Of a stretch of DNA of 33,466 bases, positions 7,353 to 16,870 are shown in pieces. A model generated the notes under the pieces. It did no database searches. It had not been told where the DNA came from and saw only the letters and a list, made by a program, of their open reading frames with translations. Position numbers and translations under genes: made by a program. Position 1 is the first letter of the stretch; each line of letters begins with the position of its first letter. This stretch comes from CAXQZU01 sp964228555 (lineage in GTDB: Bacteria > Planctomycetota > PLA2 > JAEUHO01): contig CAXQZU010000068.1 in the NCBI GenBank assembly GCA_964228555.1, forward strand, positions 1 through 33,466, given 5' to 3'.

Positions 7353-8755
7353 CGGTGTCCCTTGCGCGGTCCCGCGTCGTGATCGCCGGCGTGGGCGGCA
7401 TCGGCTGCCCTGCCGCGTGGGCGCTGGCCGAGGCGGGCGTCGGCGAGCTGGTGCTGGTGGACCCGGACACCGTGGCGCTGCACAACCTGCCCCGGCAGGT
7501 GCTGTTCGCACCGGGCGACGAGGGCCTGCCCAAGGTGGACGCGGCCGCACGCCGCTTGCGGCGGCAGCACCCCGGCCTGCAGGTGCGCACGCACCATGGC
7601 GCGCTGGAGGGCGCCAGCGCCGCGGCCTTGCTGCCGGGCGCGCAGGTGCTGGTGGATGCCAGCGACGGTGCGGCCGCGAAGGACGCGATCAACGCACTGG
7701 CGGTGCAGCACGGGCTCGCGCTGGTCCACGCCGCAGGCGTGCGCAGCGAGGCACGCCTGCTGGACGTGCCCGCGGGCGGGCGTCCCTGCCTCGCCTGCCT
7801 GTTCGGCAGGCTGGAGGGCGACGATGCCGCCACCTGCGCCCTGCTGGGCGTGTGGAACGGCACGGTGGGCGCCGCCGGCATGCTGGCGGCGGCGGCCGTG
7901 ATCCGGCGCCTGGCGCATCCACGGGCGCCCAGCCAGGGGTACGACGTGCTCGACCTCGGGCAGCGACGCTGGACGCGCCTGCAGGCTGCCGCGCGCGAGG
8001 GTTGCGAGGCGTGCGCACCGGGCGCTCGGCCCGCGGTGCCCGTACGGCGCGCCCCGGCGATCCCGACCGCGGCGGGCCCGGCCCCGGCCGGCGTGCTGGA
8101 CCTGCGCCTCGAGCACTGCCCGCTCAACCTGTTGCGCGCGCGCCAGCACGTGGAAGGGGCTCCCGGGGCGGCGGTCGTCACGATCTGGCTGGGCGCAGAG
8201 GGAGCCGCCAGCGTTCCCGAGGGCCTGCGCGCGCTGGGGCACGAGGTGGAGGTGCACGAGGTGGCCGGGGCCGCGCTGGCCGTGCGCGCGCGTGCCGTGG
8301 GGGCGGGTGCTGGGGCACGGGGCGGCATGGAGGCGCTCGCGCCGGCCGCGCTGGAGCGCTTCGCCCGGCAGGTGGTGATGCCCGAGCTGGGCGTCGAGGG
8401 CCAGCGACGCTTGCTGCGCGCGCGCGTGCGCATCGCGGGCCCGCGCCTCGCCGCCGAGGCTGCGCAGGCCTACCTGCAGGCAGCCGGCGTGCCGGACGTG
8501 CAGCGGGCCGATGGGCCGGCGCTGCGCGGCGAGGTGCTGGGAGCCGGCCTCGCCTGCGAGGCGGGCCTGGATGCGTCCGGCCGCGCGTGCGTGGGGGAGG
8601 CCGGCCTGCTTCCGCCGGACAGCAGCGCGGCCCCGTACGCGCCGCACGCGATGCTGCTGGGCGTGTTGCTGGCCGATGCGCTCCAGCGCGCCGTGGTGCT
8701 GGACGGCCTGCCTGCCAGCCTGCGCGCCCCGGGCGCTACAGCCCGGCCAGCCTGA
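7349..8755 (+). CDS. ThiF/MoeB-type E1-like protein fused to a TusA-like domain and a degenerate second ThiF-like segment
   Basis: The product has 468 residues. Residues about 6-225 form an E1-like adenylating domain: Rossmann loop GVGGIGCP (14-21), DPDTVALHNLPRQVLF, Lys62, LVDASDGAAAKDAIN, a zinc site of CLAC (147-150) plus CEAC (219-222), and TCALLGVWNGTVG with Cys163. Residues about 248-315 look like a TusA/SirA sulfur-carrier domain (LDLRLEHCPLNLLRAR, Cys257). Residues about 330-455 restart like MoeB/ThiF (ERFARQVVMPELGVEGQRRL), but the Gly-rich nucleotide loop is lost (IAGPRLAAEAA). E1-like enzymes adenylate sulfur-carrier proteins for molybdopterin, thiamine or thiolation pathways, so a sulfur-transfer role is a reasonable inference; the pathway is unknown. 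The GTG start overlaps the upstream stop. The 3' end overlaps the convergent GspF-type gene by 20 bases. Confidence 0.85.
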   Translation: MTVSLARSRVVIAGVGGIGCPAAWALAEAGVGELVLVDPDTVALHNLPRQVLFAPGDEGLPKVDAAARRLRRQHPGLQVRTHHGALEGASAAALLPGAQVLVDASDGAAAKDAINALAVQHGLALVHAAGVRSEARLLDVPAGGRPCLACLFGRLEGDDAATCALLGVWNGTVGAAGMLAAAAVIRRLAHPRAPSQGYDVLDLGQRRWTRLQAAAREGCEACAPGARPAVPVRRAPAIPTAAGPAPAGVLDLRLEHCPLNLLRARQHVEGAPGAAVVTIWLGAEGAASVPEGLRALGHEVEVHEVAGAALAVRARAVGAGAGARGGMEALAPAALERFARQVVMPELGVEGQRRLLRARVRIAGPRLAAEAAQAYLQAAGVPDVQRADGPALRGEVLGAGLACEAGLDASGRACVGEAGLLPPDSSAAPYAPHAMLLGVLLADALQRAVVLDGLPASLRAPGATARPA

Positions 8756-9617
8756 AGATGCCTGCGTAGAAGGAGATGACGCGCGCGGCCACCAGCAGGC
8801 CCAGCGCCAGCATCACCAGCGGCACCGAGCGCCCCAGCACGCGTTGCCGCCACAGGTCGGCATCCAGCGCCAGCCGCTCGGCACTGGCCGCGCACTCGCG
8901 GCCGAGGGAGCCGGCGCGTTCCGCGCTGGCCAGGCCGACGCGCAGGTCGTCGGGCACCTCGGTCCACGCACCGGCCAGCGGCGCCCCCTCGGCCACGAAG
9001 GCCTCGGCGCGGGCCAGGTCGCGCGCGACGCGGCCATGCGTGCCCGCCTCGCGCGCCATGGGAAGGGCCTCGCGCAGCGGCACGCCCGCGTCGTAGAGGG
9101 CGCCGAGGGCGGCCAGCGCGCGTGCGTCCATCTCCAGCACGCGCGCCGTGAACGGGAAGCGTGCGGGCAGCGGCCGGCCGGGCCGCGGCGCGCGCCGGCT
9201 GTAGGCCATGAACAGGTAGATGGGCGCCAGGGCAGCGAGGGCCCAGCCCGCTGCCGCCGGGAGGTCGCCGCGCACGAGGTCGGGCAGCGGCATGAGCAGC
9301 GCCGACACGTGCGCCACGGTGAGCGGGTAGGCGAGCGCGGCGCGGCGCTTGCCGCGCGCCCGGTGCTCCTCCTCGTGGCGCTGGGCCAGGTGCTCCAGCA
9401 CGCGCTCGTAGGTGCCCGACGCCTCGGCCGCGCGCAGCAAGGCCACGTCCAGCGGGGGCACGTGCCCCGTGAGCGCCTGGGGCAGCGTCGCGCCCTGTGC
9501 CAGCCGCTGTCGCGGCTCGTGGAGGGCCCCGCCCACGCTGTCCAGGGCCTCGCGCCAGCCCACGCCAGCGCGGTGCAGCGAGGCCAGCGCACGGTAGAGG
9601 GTGGGCAGGGAGGCCAT
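8736..9617 (-). CDS. Type II secretion / type IV pilus inner-membrane protein of the GspF/PilC family
   Basis: The product has 293 residues, shorter than typical GspF/PilC (about 400). Two T2SSF-type helical repeats are visible. The first is LYRALASLHRAGVGWREAL ... LLRAAEASGTYERVLEHLAQR, followed by a membrane region (about residues 93-140). The second is LAALGALYDAGVPLREAL ... ASAERAGSLGRECAASAERL, ending in a C-terminal helix (SVPLVMLALGLLVAARVISF). This is the classic GspF arrangement. Such proteins form the platform that couples the assembly ATPase to pseudopilin extrusion. No ATPase, secretin or peptidase gene is nearby; the only possible partner in the window is the pseudopilin-like gene at 29.3 kb. 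There is no Shine-Dalgarno before ATG 9617, and a TAGGCT box lies seven bases upstream. The 3' end overlaps the ThiF-TusA gene tail-to-tail by 20 bases. Confidence 0.85.
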   Translation of the reverse strand: MASLPTLYRALASLHRAGVGWREALDSVGGALHEPRQRLAQGATLPQALTGHVPPLDVALLRAAEASGTYERVLEHLAQRHEEEHRARGKRRAALAYPLTVAHVSALLMPLPDLVRGDLPAAAGWALAALAPIYLFMAYSRRAPRPGRPLPARFPFTARVLEMDARALAALGALYDAGVPLREALPMAREAGTHGRVARDLARAEAFVAEGAPLAGAWTEVPDDLRVGLASAERAGSLGRECAASAERLALDADLWRQRVLGRSVPLVMLALGLLVAARVISFYAGIFRLAGL

Positions 9618-9624
9618 CGGGCCC

Positions 9625-9630
9625 AGCCTA
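9625..9630 (-). promoter_or_regulatory. Candidate -10 box (TAGGCT) of the GspF-type gene, leaderless arrangement
   Basis: On the minus strand TAGGCT ends seven bases before ATG 9617. There is no Shine-Dalgarno and the surrounding bases are nearly all G/C. This is the same layout as at the sulfatase-like and DUF3179 genes. No -35 is evident. Confidence 0.3.
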
Positions 9631-9685
9631 CGGCGAGGCGCGCGCCGGCAGGTGGAGCGGTATGCTGCGGGACCCGGAGCCCCGC

Positions 9686-10777
9686 ATGAGCGACGCAGAC
9701 GTCCAGGAAGTCCTGTGCCCCAACCCCTCGTGCGGCAAGAAGTACCGCTTGAAGGGCAAGGTGCCGGCCACCTTCACCTGCACCAAGTGCGGCCAGGCGA
9801 TGGACCTCTCCGCCTTTGCGCCTGCGGAGCCCGCGCCGGCCCCGGCCGCCGCGCGTGGACCCGTGCGGGGCGCCGGCAGGGCCACGCGCGAGGGCCGGGC
9901 CGCGGGCCCGGCGAGGGGCGCGTCCACGGGGCGACGCGGCCGCGACGCGGAGCCCGACGACGAGGGCCGGGGTCGCTACCAGGCGCCGCCCAAGAACAAC
10001 AACGCGCTGATCTTCGGCTCGCTGGGCGCCCTCGTGGCCGTGATCCTCGTGATGGTGCTCGTGATGGGCAAGAAGGACCCGCCGGCGCCGTCGCCGTCGG
10101 AGGCGCCTGCCGCGGGCGGGTCCCCTGCACAGGTGCCGGGGGGCACCTACGCCCCGCAACCGCCAGCCGCGGCTCCCGCGCTGCCCGCCGCGGGCACGCC
10201 GTCGCCGGCGCCCTCCGCGCCCGTGCCCTCGGCACCGGCCGGCCCTGCGCGCACGGCGGCGGCCCCGGGCGCACCGGAGGCCGCGCCGGCGCCTGAGTCG
10301 CGTCCCACTGGGGGCGGCGGCATGACGCGCCTGCAGTCGTGGCCGGCCCCGGCCGAGCTGCAGGTGAGTGCCGAGGAGAAGGAGAAGATCGAGCGCGCGG
10401 TGCAGATGGCCATCCATGGCGCCGGGCGCGACATGCGCGAGGCGCAGGATGCCCTCGTGGCGCTGGACCGCAAGGCGATCTGGCGCCTGGTCAGCGAGTT
10501 CAAGGCCATCCAGGACAGCGGCGGCTTCGAGGACCGGCAGGGCCTCATCAAGGCCAGCATCGTGGACCGCGTGCTGCGCAAGATCGATGGCTACATGGAG
10601 CGCAAGTGCGGCGTGCGCGAGCAGATCAAGGCGGAGTCCTCGCCCGACTGGGCGCTCAACGTGGCCAAGCGCTGGAACGGCTGGCTGGAGCGGGGCCTGT
10701 GGAAGACCAAGCTCTCGCCCTGGGATCCCCGCGTGGACGAGGCCGACGAGCCCGCCGACAAGGGCAGTGGGCGCTGA
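9686..10777 (+). CDS. Zinc-ribbon, single-pass membrane protein with unknown C-terminal helical domain
   Basis: The product has 363 residues. An N-terminal zinc ribbon (CPNPSCGKKYRLKGK ... FTCTKCG) carries four cysteines in a CxxxxC and a CxxC pair. A disordered basic/acidic linker leads to one membrane helix (about residues 108-129, LIFGSLGALVAVILVMVLVM), then a Pro/Ala/Ser-rich spacer of about 80 residues. The C-terminal domain of about 150 residues is charged and mostly helical (EEKEKIERAVQMAIHGAGRD ... WRLVSEFKAIQDSGGFED ... WNGWLERGLWKTK); I do not recognise it. The layout suggests a cytoplasmic zinc ribbon and an exported C-terminal domain joined by a flexible stalk. ATG 9686 is chosen because GGAG (9676-9679) lies six bases upstream; an in-frame ATG at 9662 lacks such a site. 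Function unknown. Confidence 0.8.
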   Translation: MSDADVQEVLCPNPSCGKKYRLKGKVPATFTCTKCGQAMDLSAFAPAEPAPAPAAARGPVRGAGRATREGRAAGPARGASTGRRGRDAEPDDEGRGRYQAPPKNNNALIFGSLGALVAVILVMVLVMGKKDPPAPSPSEAPAAGGSPAQVPGGTYAPQPPAAAPALPAAGTPSPAPSAPVPSAPAGPARTAAAPGAPEAAPAPESRPTGGGGMTRLQSWPAPAELQVSAEEKEKIERAVQMAIHGAGRDMREAQDALVALDRKAIWRLVSEFKAIQDSGGFEDRQGLIKASIVDRVLRKIDGYMERKCGVREQIKAESSPDWALNVAKRWNGWLERGLWKTKLSPWDPRVDEADEPADKGSGR

Positions 10778-10835
10778 GGGGCCGGTTGCGCGCGGCACGC
10801 AGGGTGGGCCCGAGGGCACGCCGCGTCGTGCGCGC

Positions 10836-12914
<2,079 letters not shown>

Positions 12915-12939
12915 GCGGGCCTGCCGGCCGGTCGGGCCT

Positions 12940-12975
12940 GCGCGGCGGCCGGTGGGCGGTCCGGCCGCGCCGCGC
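12940..12975 (+). terminator. Strong GC hairpin after uvrB
   Basis: The arms at 12940-12952 and 12961-12975 pair over 13 bp with a 2-base bulge (12967-12968) and an 8-base loop. The structure starts 26 bases after the uvrB stop. There is no T-tract, so it would be an atypical terminator; a role in mRNA 3'-end stability or partial attenuation before the SPFH gene is possible. Confidence 0.5.
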
Positions 12976-13017
12976 GCGGCCTGCGTGGTACAGGGACAGG
13001 CCCGCCGGAGGCACCCC

Positions 13018-13842
13018 ATGGCCGACTCCCGCCCCGCTCCCCACCCCTCCAGCCGCGAGCGCGACTACGGCTGGCTGGTGCCCGGCATCCCGATGGTCCT
13101 CGTGTGCCTGGCGCTGGTGCCCGTGTTCGGGCTGGGCATCCTGCTGCTGCGGGGCTTCGTGCTCGTGGAGCCCAACACCAGCCTCGTGGTGCTGCTGTTC
13201 GGGCGCTACAAGGGCACGATCCGGCGGGACGGCTTCTTCTTCATCAACCCCTTCACCTCGCGCAGGAAGGTCTCGCTGCGCGCGCGCAACTTCGACAGCC
13301 AGCACCTCAAGGTGAACGACCTGCGCGGCAATCCGGTGGAGATCGGTGCCGTGGTGGTGTGGCGCGTGAGCGACACGGCGCAGGCCGTGTTCGACGTCGA
13401 GGACTACGAGTCCTACGTCTCGGTGCAGACCGAGAGCGCCATCCGCGCCGCCGCCTCCAAGCATCCCTACGACTCGGCCCAGCCCGGCCAGACCTCGCTG
13501 CGGGGCGACAGCGACGAGGTCAACGTCGAGCTGCGATCCCAGCTCACCGACCGGCTGTCGCTGGCCGGTGTCGAGGTGCTGGAGGTGCGCCTCTCGCACC
13601 TCGCCTACGCGCCGGAGATCGCGGGCGTGATGCTCAGGCGCCAGCAGGCGGAGGCCATCATCGATGCCCGCACGCGCATCGTCGAGGGCGCCGTGAGCAT
13701 GGTGAAGCAGGCGCTGGAGCAGCTCGAGGGCCATGGCGTGGTGCGCCTGGACGAGGAGCGCAAGGCCACCATGGTGTCCAACCTGCTCGTGGTGCTGTGC
13801 TCGGAATCGTCCACCACGCCCGTGGTGAACGCGGGCGCCTAG
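13018..13842 (+). CDS. SPFH/band-7 domain membrane protein (slipin-like)
   Basis: The product has 274 residues. One N-terminal membrane helix or hairpin (about residues 22-48) precedes an SPFH domain: VLVEPNTSLVVLLFGRYKGT, RDGFFFINPFTSRRKVSLR, KVNDLRGNPVEIGAVVVWRV, FDVEDYESYVSVQTESAIR, then VEVLEVRLSHLAYAPEIA and the helix MLRRQQAEAIIDARTRIVEG. This matches a bacterial SPFH subfamily with the NDLxGNPxEI signature. SPFH proteins oligomerise on membranes and organise microdomains or regulate proteases; the substrate here is unknown. A GGAGG Shine-Dalgarno (13007-13011) ends six bases before ATG 13018. The gene sits between uvrB and uvrC. uvrC starts only 17 bases after its stop, so this gene and uvrC are probably cotranscribed. 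Confidence 0.9.
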   Translation: MADSRPAPHPSSRERDYGWLVPGIPMVLVCLALVPVFGLGILLLRGFVLVEPNTSLVVLLFGRYKGTIRRDGFFFINPFTSRRKVSLRARNFDSQHLKVNDLRGNPVEIGAVVVWRVSDTAQAVFDVEDYESYVSVQTESAIRAAASKHPYDSAQPGQTSLRGDSDEVNVELRSQLTDRLSLAGVEVLEVRLSHLAYAPEIAGVMLRRQQAEAIIDARTRIVEGAVSMVKQALEQLEGHGVVRLDEERKATMVSNLLVVLCSESSTTPVVNAGA

Positions 13843-13859
13843 GGCGCCGGCCCCGCCCC

Positions 13860-15746
13860 GTGGACCAGGACGCCCCCCAGCCGGCCCCGGCGCTGCGCGA
13901 GCGCGTGGCGCTGCTGCCGGCCCAGCCGGGGGTCTACACGTGGCGGGATGCGCAGGGCCGCGTGCTCTACGTGGGCAAGGCCGAGAACCTGCGCGTCCGG
14001 GTGCGCAGCTACCTCAAGGAGGGGGGCGACGGCCGGCCGCTGGTGCGGCTGCTCATGCGCCGCGCGGCGGACGTGGACGTCGTCCTCTGCGCCAGCAACG
14101 AGGAGGCGTTGCTGCTGGAGAACACGCTCATCAAGCAGGAGCGCCCTCCCTACAACCTGCGGCTGAAGGACGACAAGTCCTACCTGCTGGTGCGGGTGGA
14201 CCGGCAGCACGACTTCCCGCGCCTGCGGCTGGTGCGGCGCATGAAGAAGGACGGCGCGCTCTACCTCGGGCCCTTCGCGAACGGCAAGGCCTTGCGCCGC
14301 ACGCTGCGCTACCTGCGGACGCGCTTCCCGCTGCGCACGTGCTCGGACCGCGAGCTGGCCGAGCGCGAGCGGGCCTGCCTCTACCACCAGATCGGGCGGT
14401 GCGCGGCCCCCTGCATCGGGGCCATCGACCGCGAGGCCTACCGCGTGCTGGTGGATGGCGCCCTCGCCGTGATCCGGGGCAAGGACGAGGGCCTCGTGGG
14501 ACGCATGCGCGAGGAGATGGAGGCGGCGGCCGAGGCGCTGGAGTACGAGCGTGCCGCGCTGCTGCGCGACCGCGTCGAGGCGCTGGAGCAGTCGGGGCGC
14601 CGGCAAGAGGTCATCAGCCCGGACGGACGGGACCGGGACGTGGTGGCCGTGGCGCTGGCCGGGGGCGTGGCGGTGCTGGCCGTGCTCTACATCCGCGACG
14701 GCCACTTGCTGGCGGCGCGCAGCTGGGCGCAGAGGGGGGCCCGCACGCGGCGCGAGCTGCTCACGGCCTTCCTCGCGCAGTTCTATGCGCGCGGCAAGGT
14801 GGTGCCCGCCGAGGTGCTGGTGGAGGAGGAGCCCGACGACCTGCCCGGCGTGCAGGCCCTGCTGGCCGGCTTGCGCGGCGGCCCGGTGGAGGTGCGCCAG
14901 CCGCGCCGTGGGCCGGGCGTGGAGCTGGTGGACCGCGCCCGCCGCAACGCCGAGCAGGCGCTGGCCGAGCACAGCGCGCGGGCTCGTGATGCCCAGCAGG
15001 CCCTGCAGCGGCTGGGCGAGGTGGCCGGCCTGTCCTCGCCGCCGCAGCGCATCGAGGGCTATGACCTCTCGCACCTCGCGGGCAGCGACCCGGTGGCGGC
15101 CATGAGCGTGCTGGTGGCTGGCGTGGCCGACCCCTCCTCCTACCGGCACTTCGCGGTGCGGGAGGCGCCGGGAGGAGACGACTACGCGGGCATGGCGGAG
15201 GTGATCCAGCGGCGCTTCGCGCGCGGGGAGGGCCTCGGTGACCTGCCCGACCTCGTGCTCATCGACGGCGGTCGTGCGCAGGTGGAGTCGGCGCTCTCGG
15301 CGCTGGCCGCGCTGGGCCACCCGCCGGTGCCGATGCTGGGCCTGGCCAAGGCCCGCACGGGCGCAGGCCCCGGGGGCGGCGACACGCCCGAGCGCATCGT
15401 GATGCCGCCTGCGATGGCGGGGGGCGAGTGGGCCGTGCGCGTGCTGGCGCCCGACGACCCGGCGCTGCGCCTGCTGGTGCGCGCGCGCGACGAGGCGCAC
15501 CGCTTCGCGGGCCGCTACCAGCGCAAGCGCCGGGCGCAGTCCTTCGGGCAGGGCGCGCTCGACGGCATCCCGGGCCTGGGCCCCGCACGCCGGCGCGCGC
15601 TGCTGTCCCGCTTCGGCTCGGTGGCCGGCGTGCGCTCTGCCTCGCTGGAGGACCTCGTGGCGATGCCGGGCATCGGCGAGAGGCTGGCCCGCCTCGTGCG
15701 CGAGCGGCTGGAGGCCAGCGGCGAGGCGGGCGCCCTGGGGACCTAG
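13860..15746 (+). CDS. uvrC: Excinuclease ABC subunit C
   Basis: The product has 628 residues, the UvrC nuclease that makes both incisions in nucleotide excision repair. The N-terminal GIY-YIG domain reads PGVYTWRDAQGRVLYVGKAENLRVRV, with the catalytic Glu region NEEALLLENTLIK. A four-Cys-like patch (CLYHQIGRCAAPCIG) follows. The UVR domain is MREEMEAAAEALEYERAALL. The RNase-H-like endonuclease half has GYDLSHLAGSDPVAAM and LVLIDGGRAQVE, with the expected Asp residues, and a C-terminal tandem helix-hairpin-helix (IPGLGPARRRALL, MPGIGERLARLV). All parts are present. The GTG start at 13860 lies 17 bases after the SPFH stop, with only weak Shine-Dalgarno similarity; it is chosen because the GIY-YIG domain begins soon after. 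No in-frame ATG lies near it. Confidence 0.96.
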   Translation: MDQDAPQPAPALRERVALLPAQPGVYTWRDAQGRVLYVGKAENLRVRVRSYLKEGGDGRPLVRLLMRRAADVDVVLCASNEEALLLENTLIKQERPPYNLRLKDDKSYLLVRVDRQHDFPRLRLVRRMKKDGALYLGPFANGKALRRTLRYLRTRFPLRTCSDRELAERERACLYHQIGRCAAPCIGAIDREAYRVLVDGALAVIRGKDEGLVGRMREEMEAAAEALEYERAALLRDRVEALEQSGRRQEVISPDGRDRDVVAVALAGGVAVLAVLYIRDGHLLAARSWAQRGARTRRELLTAFLAQFYARGKVVPAEVLVEEEPDDLPGVQALLAGLRGGPVEVRQPRRGPGVELVDRARRNAEQALAEHSARARDAQQALQRLGEVAGLSSPPQRIEGYDLSHLAGSDPVAAMSVLVAGVADPSSYRHFAVREAPGGDDYAGMAEVIQRRFARGEGLGDLPDLVLIDGGRAQVESALSALAALGHPPVPMLGLAKARTGAGPGGGDTPERIVMPPAMAGGEWAVRVLAPDDPALRLLVRARDEAHRFAGRYQRKRRAQSFGQGALDGIPGLGPARRRALLSRFGSVAGVRSASLEDLVAMPGIGERLARLVRERLEASGEAGALGT

Positions 15747-15806
15747 GGGCGGGGACGAAGGGCCTCGCAAGGGCCGCTGTCCGCGCAGTCCGTGGCTGGC
15801 GGCGCG

Positions 15807-16727
15807 CTAGGCCCGCGGGTGGTAGCGCGCGTGCACCGCCTTGAGCCGGCCCTGGTCCACGTGCGTGTAGACCTGCGTGGTCTTGACCGTGGCGTGCCCG
15901 AGCAGCTCCTGCACGGCGCGCAGGTCGGCGCCGCCCGACAGCAGGTGCGTGGCGAAGGAGTGGCGCAGCGCGTGCGGCCCCAGCTGCGCGGCCACGCCGG
16001 CGGCACGGGCGCGGCTGGCGATGAGGCGGTAGATGCGGTGGCGGTCCAGCCGCTGCCCGCTGCGCGACAGGAACAGTGCCGTGGCCGTGCGCTTGCCCAG
16101 CAGCGCGGGCCGCCCCTGCTCGACCCAGCGGCCGATGGCCTCGGCGGCTGGCTCGCCCAGCGGCACCCAGCGCTCCTTGCTGCCCTTGCCCAGGCAGCGT
16201 GCCACGCGTTGCTCGAGGCGCACGTCGCCGAGGTCCCAGCCGCACAGCTCGCTCACGCGCGCGCCCGTGGCGTAGAGCGCCTCGAGGATGGCGCGGTCCC
16301 GCAGGGCCATCGCCCCCTGGCCGGGCACGGAGCCCAGCAGCGCCTCCACCAGCCGCGGCGGCAGCACCTTGGGCAGCCGATCCCACGCCTTGCCGGCGGG
16401 CAGGCCCTCGGTGGGATCGCCGAGCACGGCCCCCAGCGACTGCCCGAAGGCGAGGAAGCCGCGCACGGCCGCAAGCCGGCGCGCGATGCTGGGCGGGGCC
16501 CTGCCCGAGCGGCGCTCGGCTCCCATCCAGCGCACCATGTCGGCGTGCCGCAGGCCCGCCAGGCCCTCCCGGTCCGTCCGCTCCAGCCGCAGCAGGCCGA
16601 GGAAGGCGTGCACGTCGCGCCGGTAGGCAGCCAGCGTGTGGGGCGACAGCCCGCGCTCCACCTCGAGGTGGTCCAGCCATGCGCGCAGCACGGCCTCGGG
16701 AGTGCGGGGGGCAGCGGGCGTCACCAC
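15807..16727 (-). CDS. Tyrosine recombinase of the XerC/XerD family
   Basis: From GTG 16727 the product has 306 residues, the usual Xer length. A SAM-like core-binding domain (LDHLEVERGLSPHTLAAYRRD) is followed by the catalytic domain with all six active-site residues: Arg157 (ATGARVSEL), Lys184 (GKGSKERWVPL), His252 and Arg255 (HALRHSFATHL), His278 (LLGH) and Tyr287 (VYTHV). Xer proteins resolve chromosome dimers at dif. A vertically inherited XerC or XerD fits better than a mobile integrase, because no att sites or mobile genes are seen. A second GTG directly follows (16724). An ATG at 16853 would add 42 poorly conserved residues and overlap the divergent promoter. The gene is convergent with uvrC and divergent from the DksA-like gene. 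XerC versus XerD cannot be told from sequence alone. Confidence 0.92.
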   Translation of the reverse strand: MVTPAAPRTPEAVLRAWLDHLEVERGLSPHTLAAYRRDVHAFLGLLRLERTDREGLAGLRHADMVRWMGAERRSGRAPPSIARRLAAVRGFLAFGQSLGAVLGDPTEGLPAGKAWDRLPKVLPPRLVEALLGSVPGQGAMALRDRAILEALYATGARVSELCGWDLGDVRLEQRVARCLGKGSKERWVPLGEPAAEAIGRWVEQGRPALLGKRTATALFLSRSGQRLDRHRIYRLIASRARAAGVAAQLGPHALRHSFATHLLSGGADLRAVQELLGHATVKTTQVYTHVDQGRLKAVHARYHPRA

Positions 16728-16800
16728 TCCCCAAGGGAACGGACCTGCCGGGCCTGCGCTTGAACGGCACTCCTCGCGGGGCCAAGCCCGGCGGTCTCCG

Positions 16801-16829
16801 TTGACCGCCCCCGGTGGCGAGGCTATCTT
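16801..16829 (+). promoter_or_regulatory. Near-consensus sigma-70-type promoter of the DksA-lspA-pyrD operon
   Basis: TTGACC (16801-16806) and TATCTT (16824-16829) are separated by exactly 17 bases. This is the best housekeeping promoter in the window. Start of transcription would be near 16836, giving a leader of about 35 bases with an AGGAG Shine-Dalgarno at 16861-16865. The minus strand also has a -10-like TAGCCT (16820-16825) overlapping the same site, which could serve the divergent recombinase gene. Confidence 0.75.
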
Positions 16830-16870
16830 CCCGCCTCCAACGGGGCGGCCCATCGGCCGCAGGAGTTGCG

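Noticed and set aside
15747..15806. Possible terminator between uvrC and the Xer gene
   Set aside because: Only 3- to 4-bp pairings can be found in the 60-base gap.
15807..16727. The Xer gene as a mobile-element integrase
   Set aside because: No att-like direct repeats, tRNA target or phage/plasmid genes flank it, and its length and motifs fit chromosomal XerC/D.
16728..16853. ATG 16853 as start of the Xer recombinase
   Set aside because: The added 42 residues are Pro/Gly/Arg-rich, unlike the family, and would overlap the divergent promoter; GTG 16727 gives normal length.
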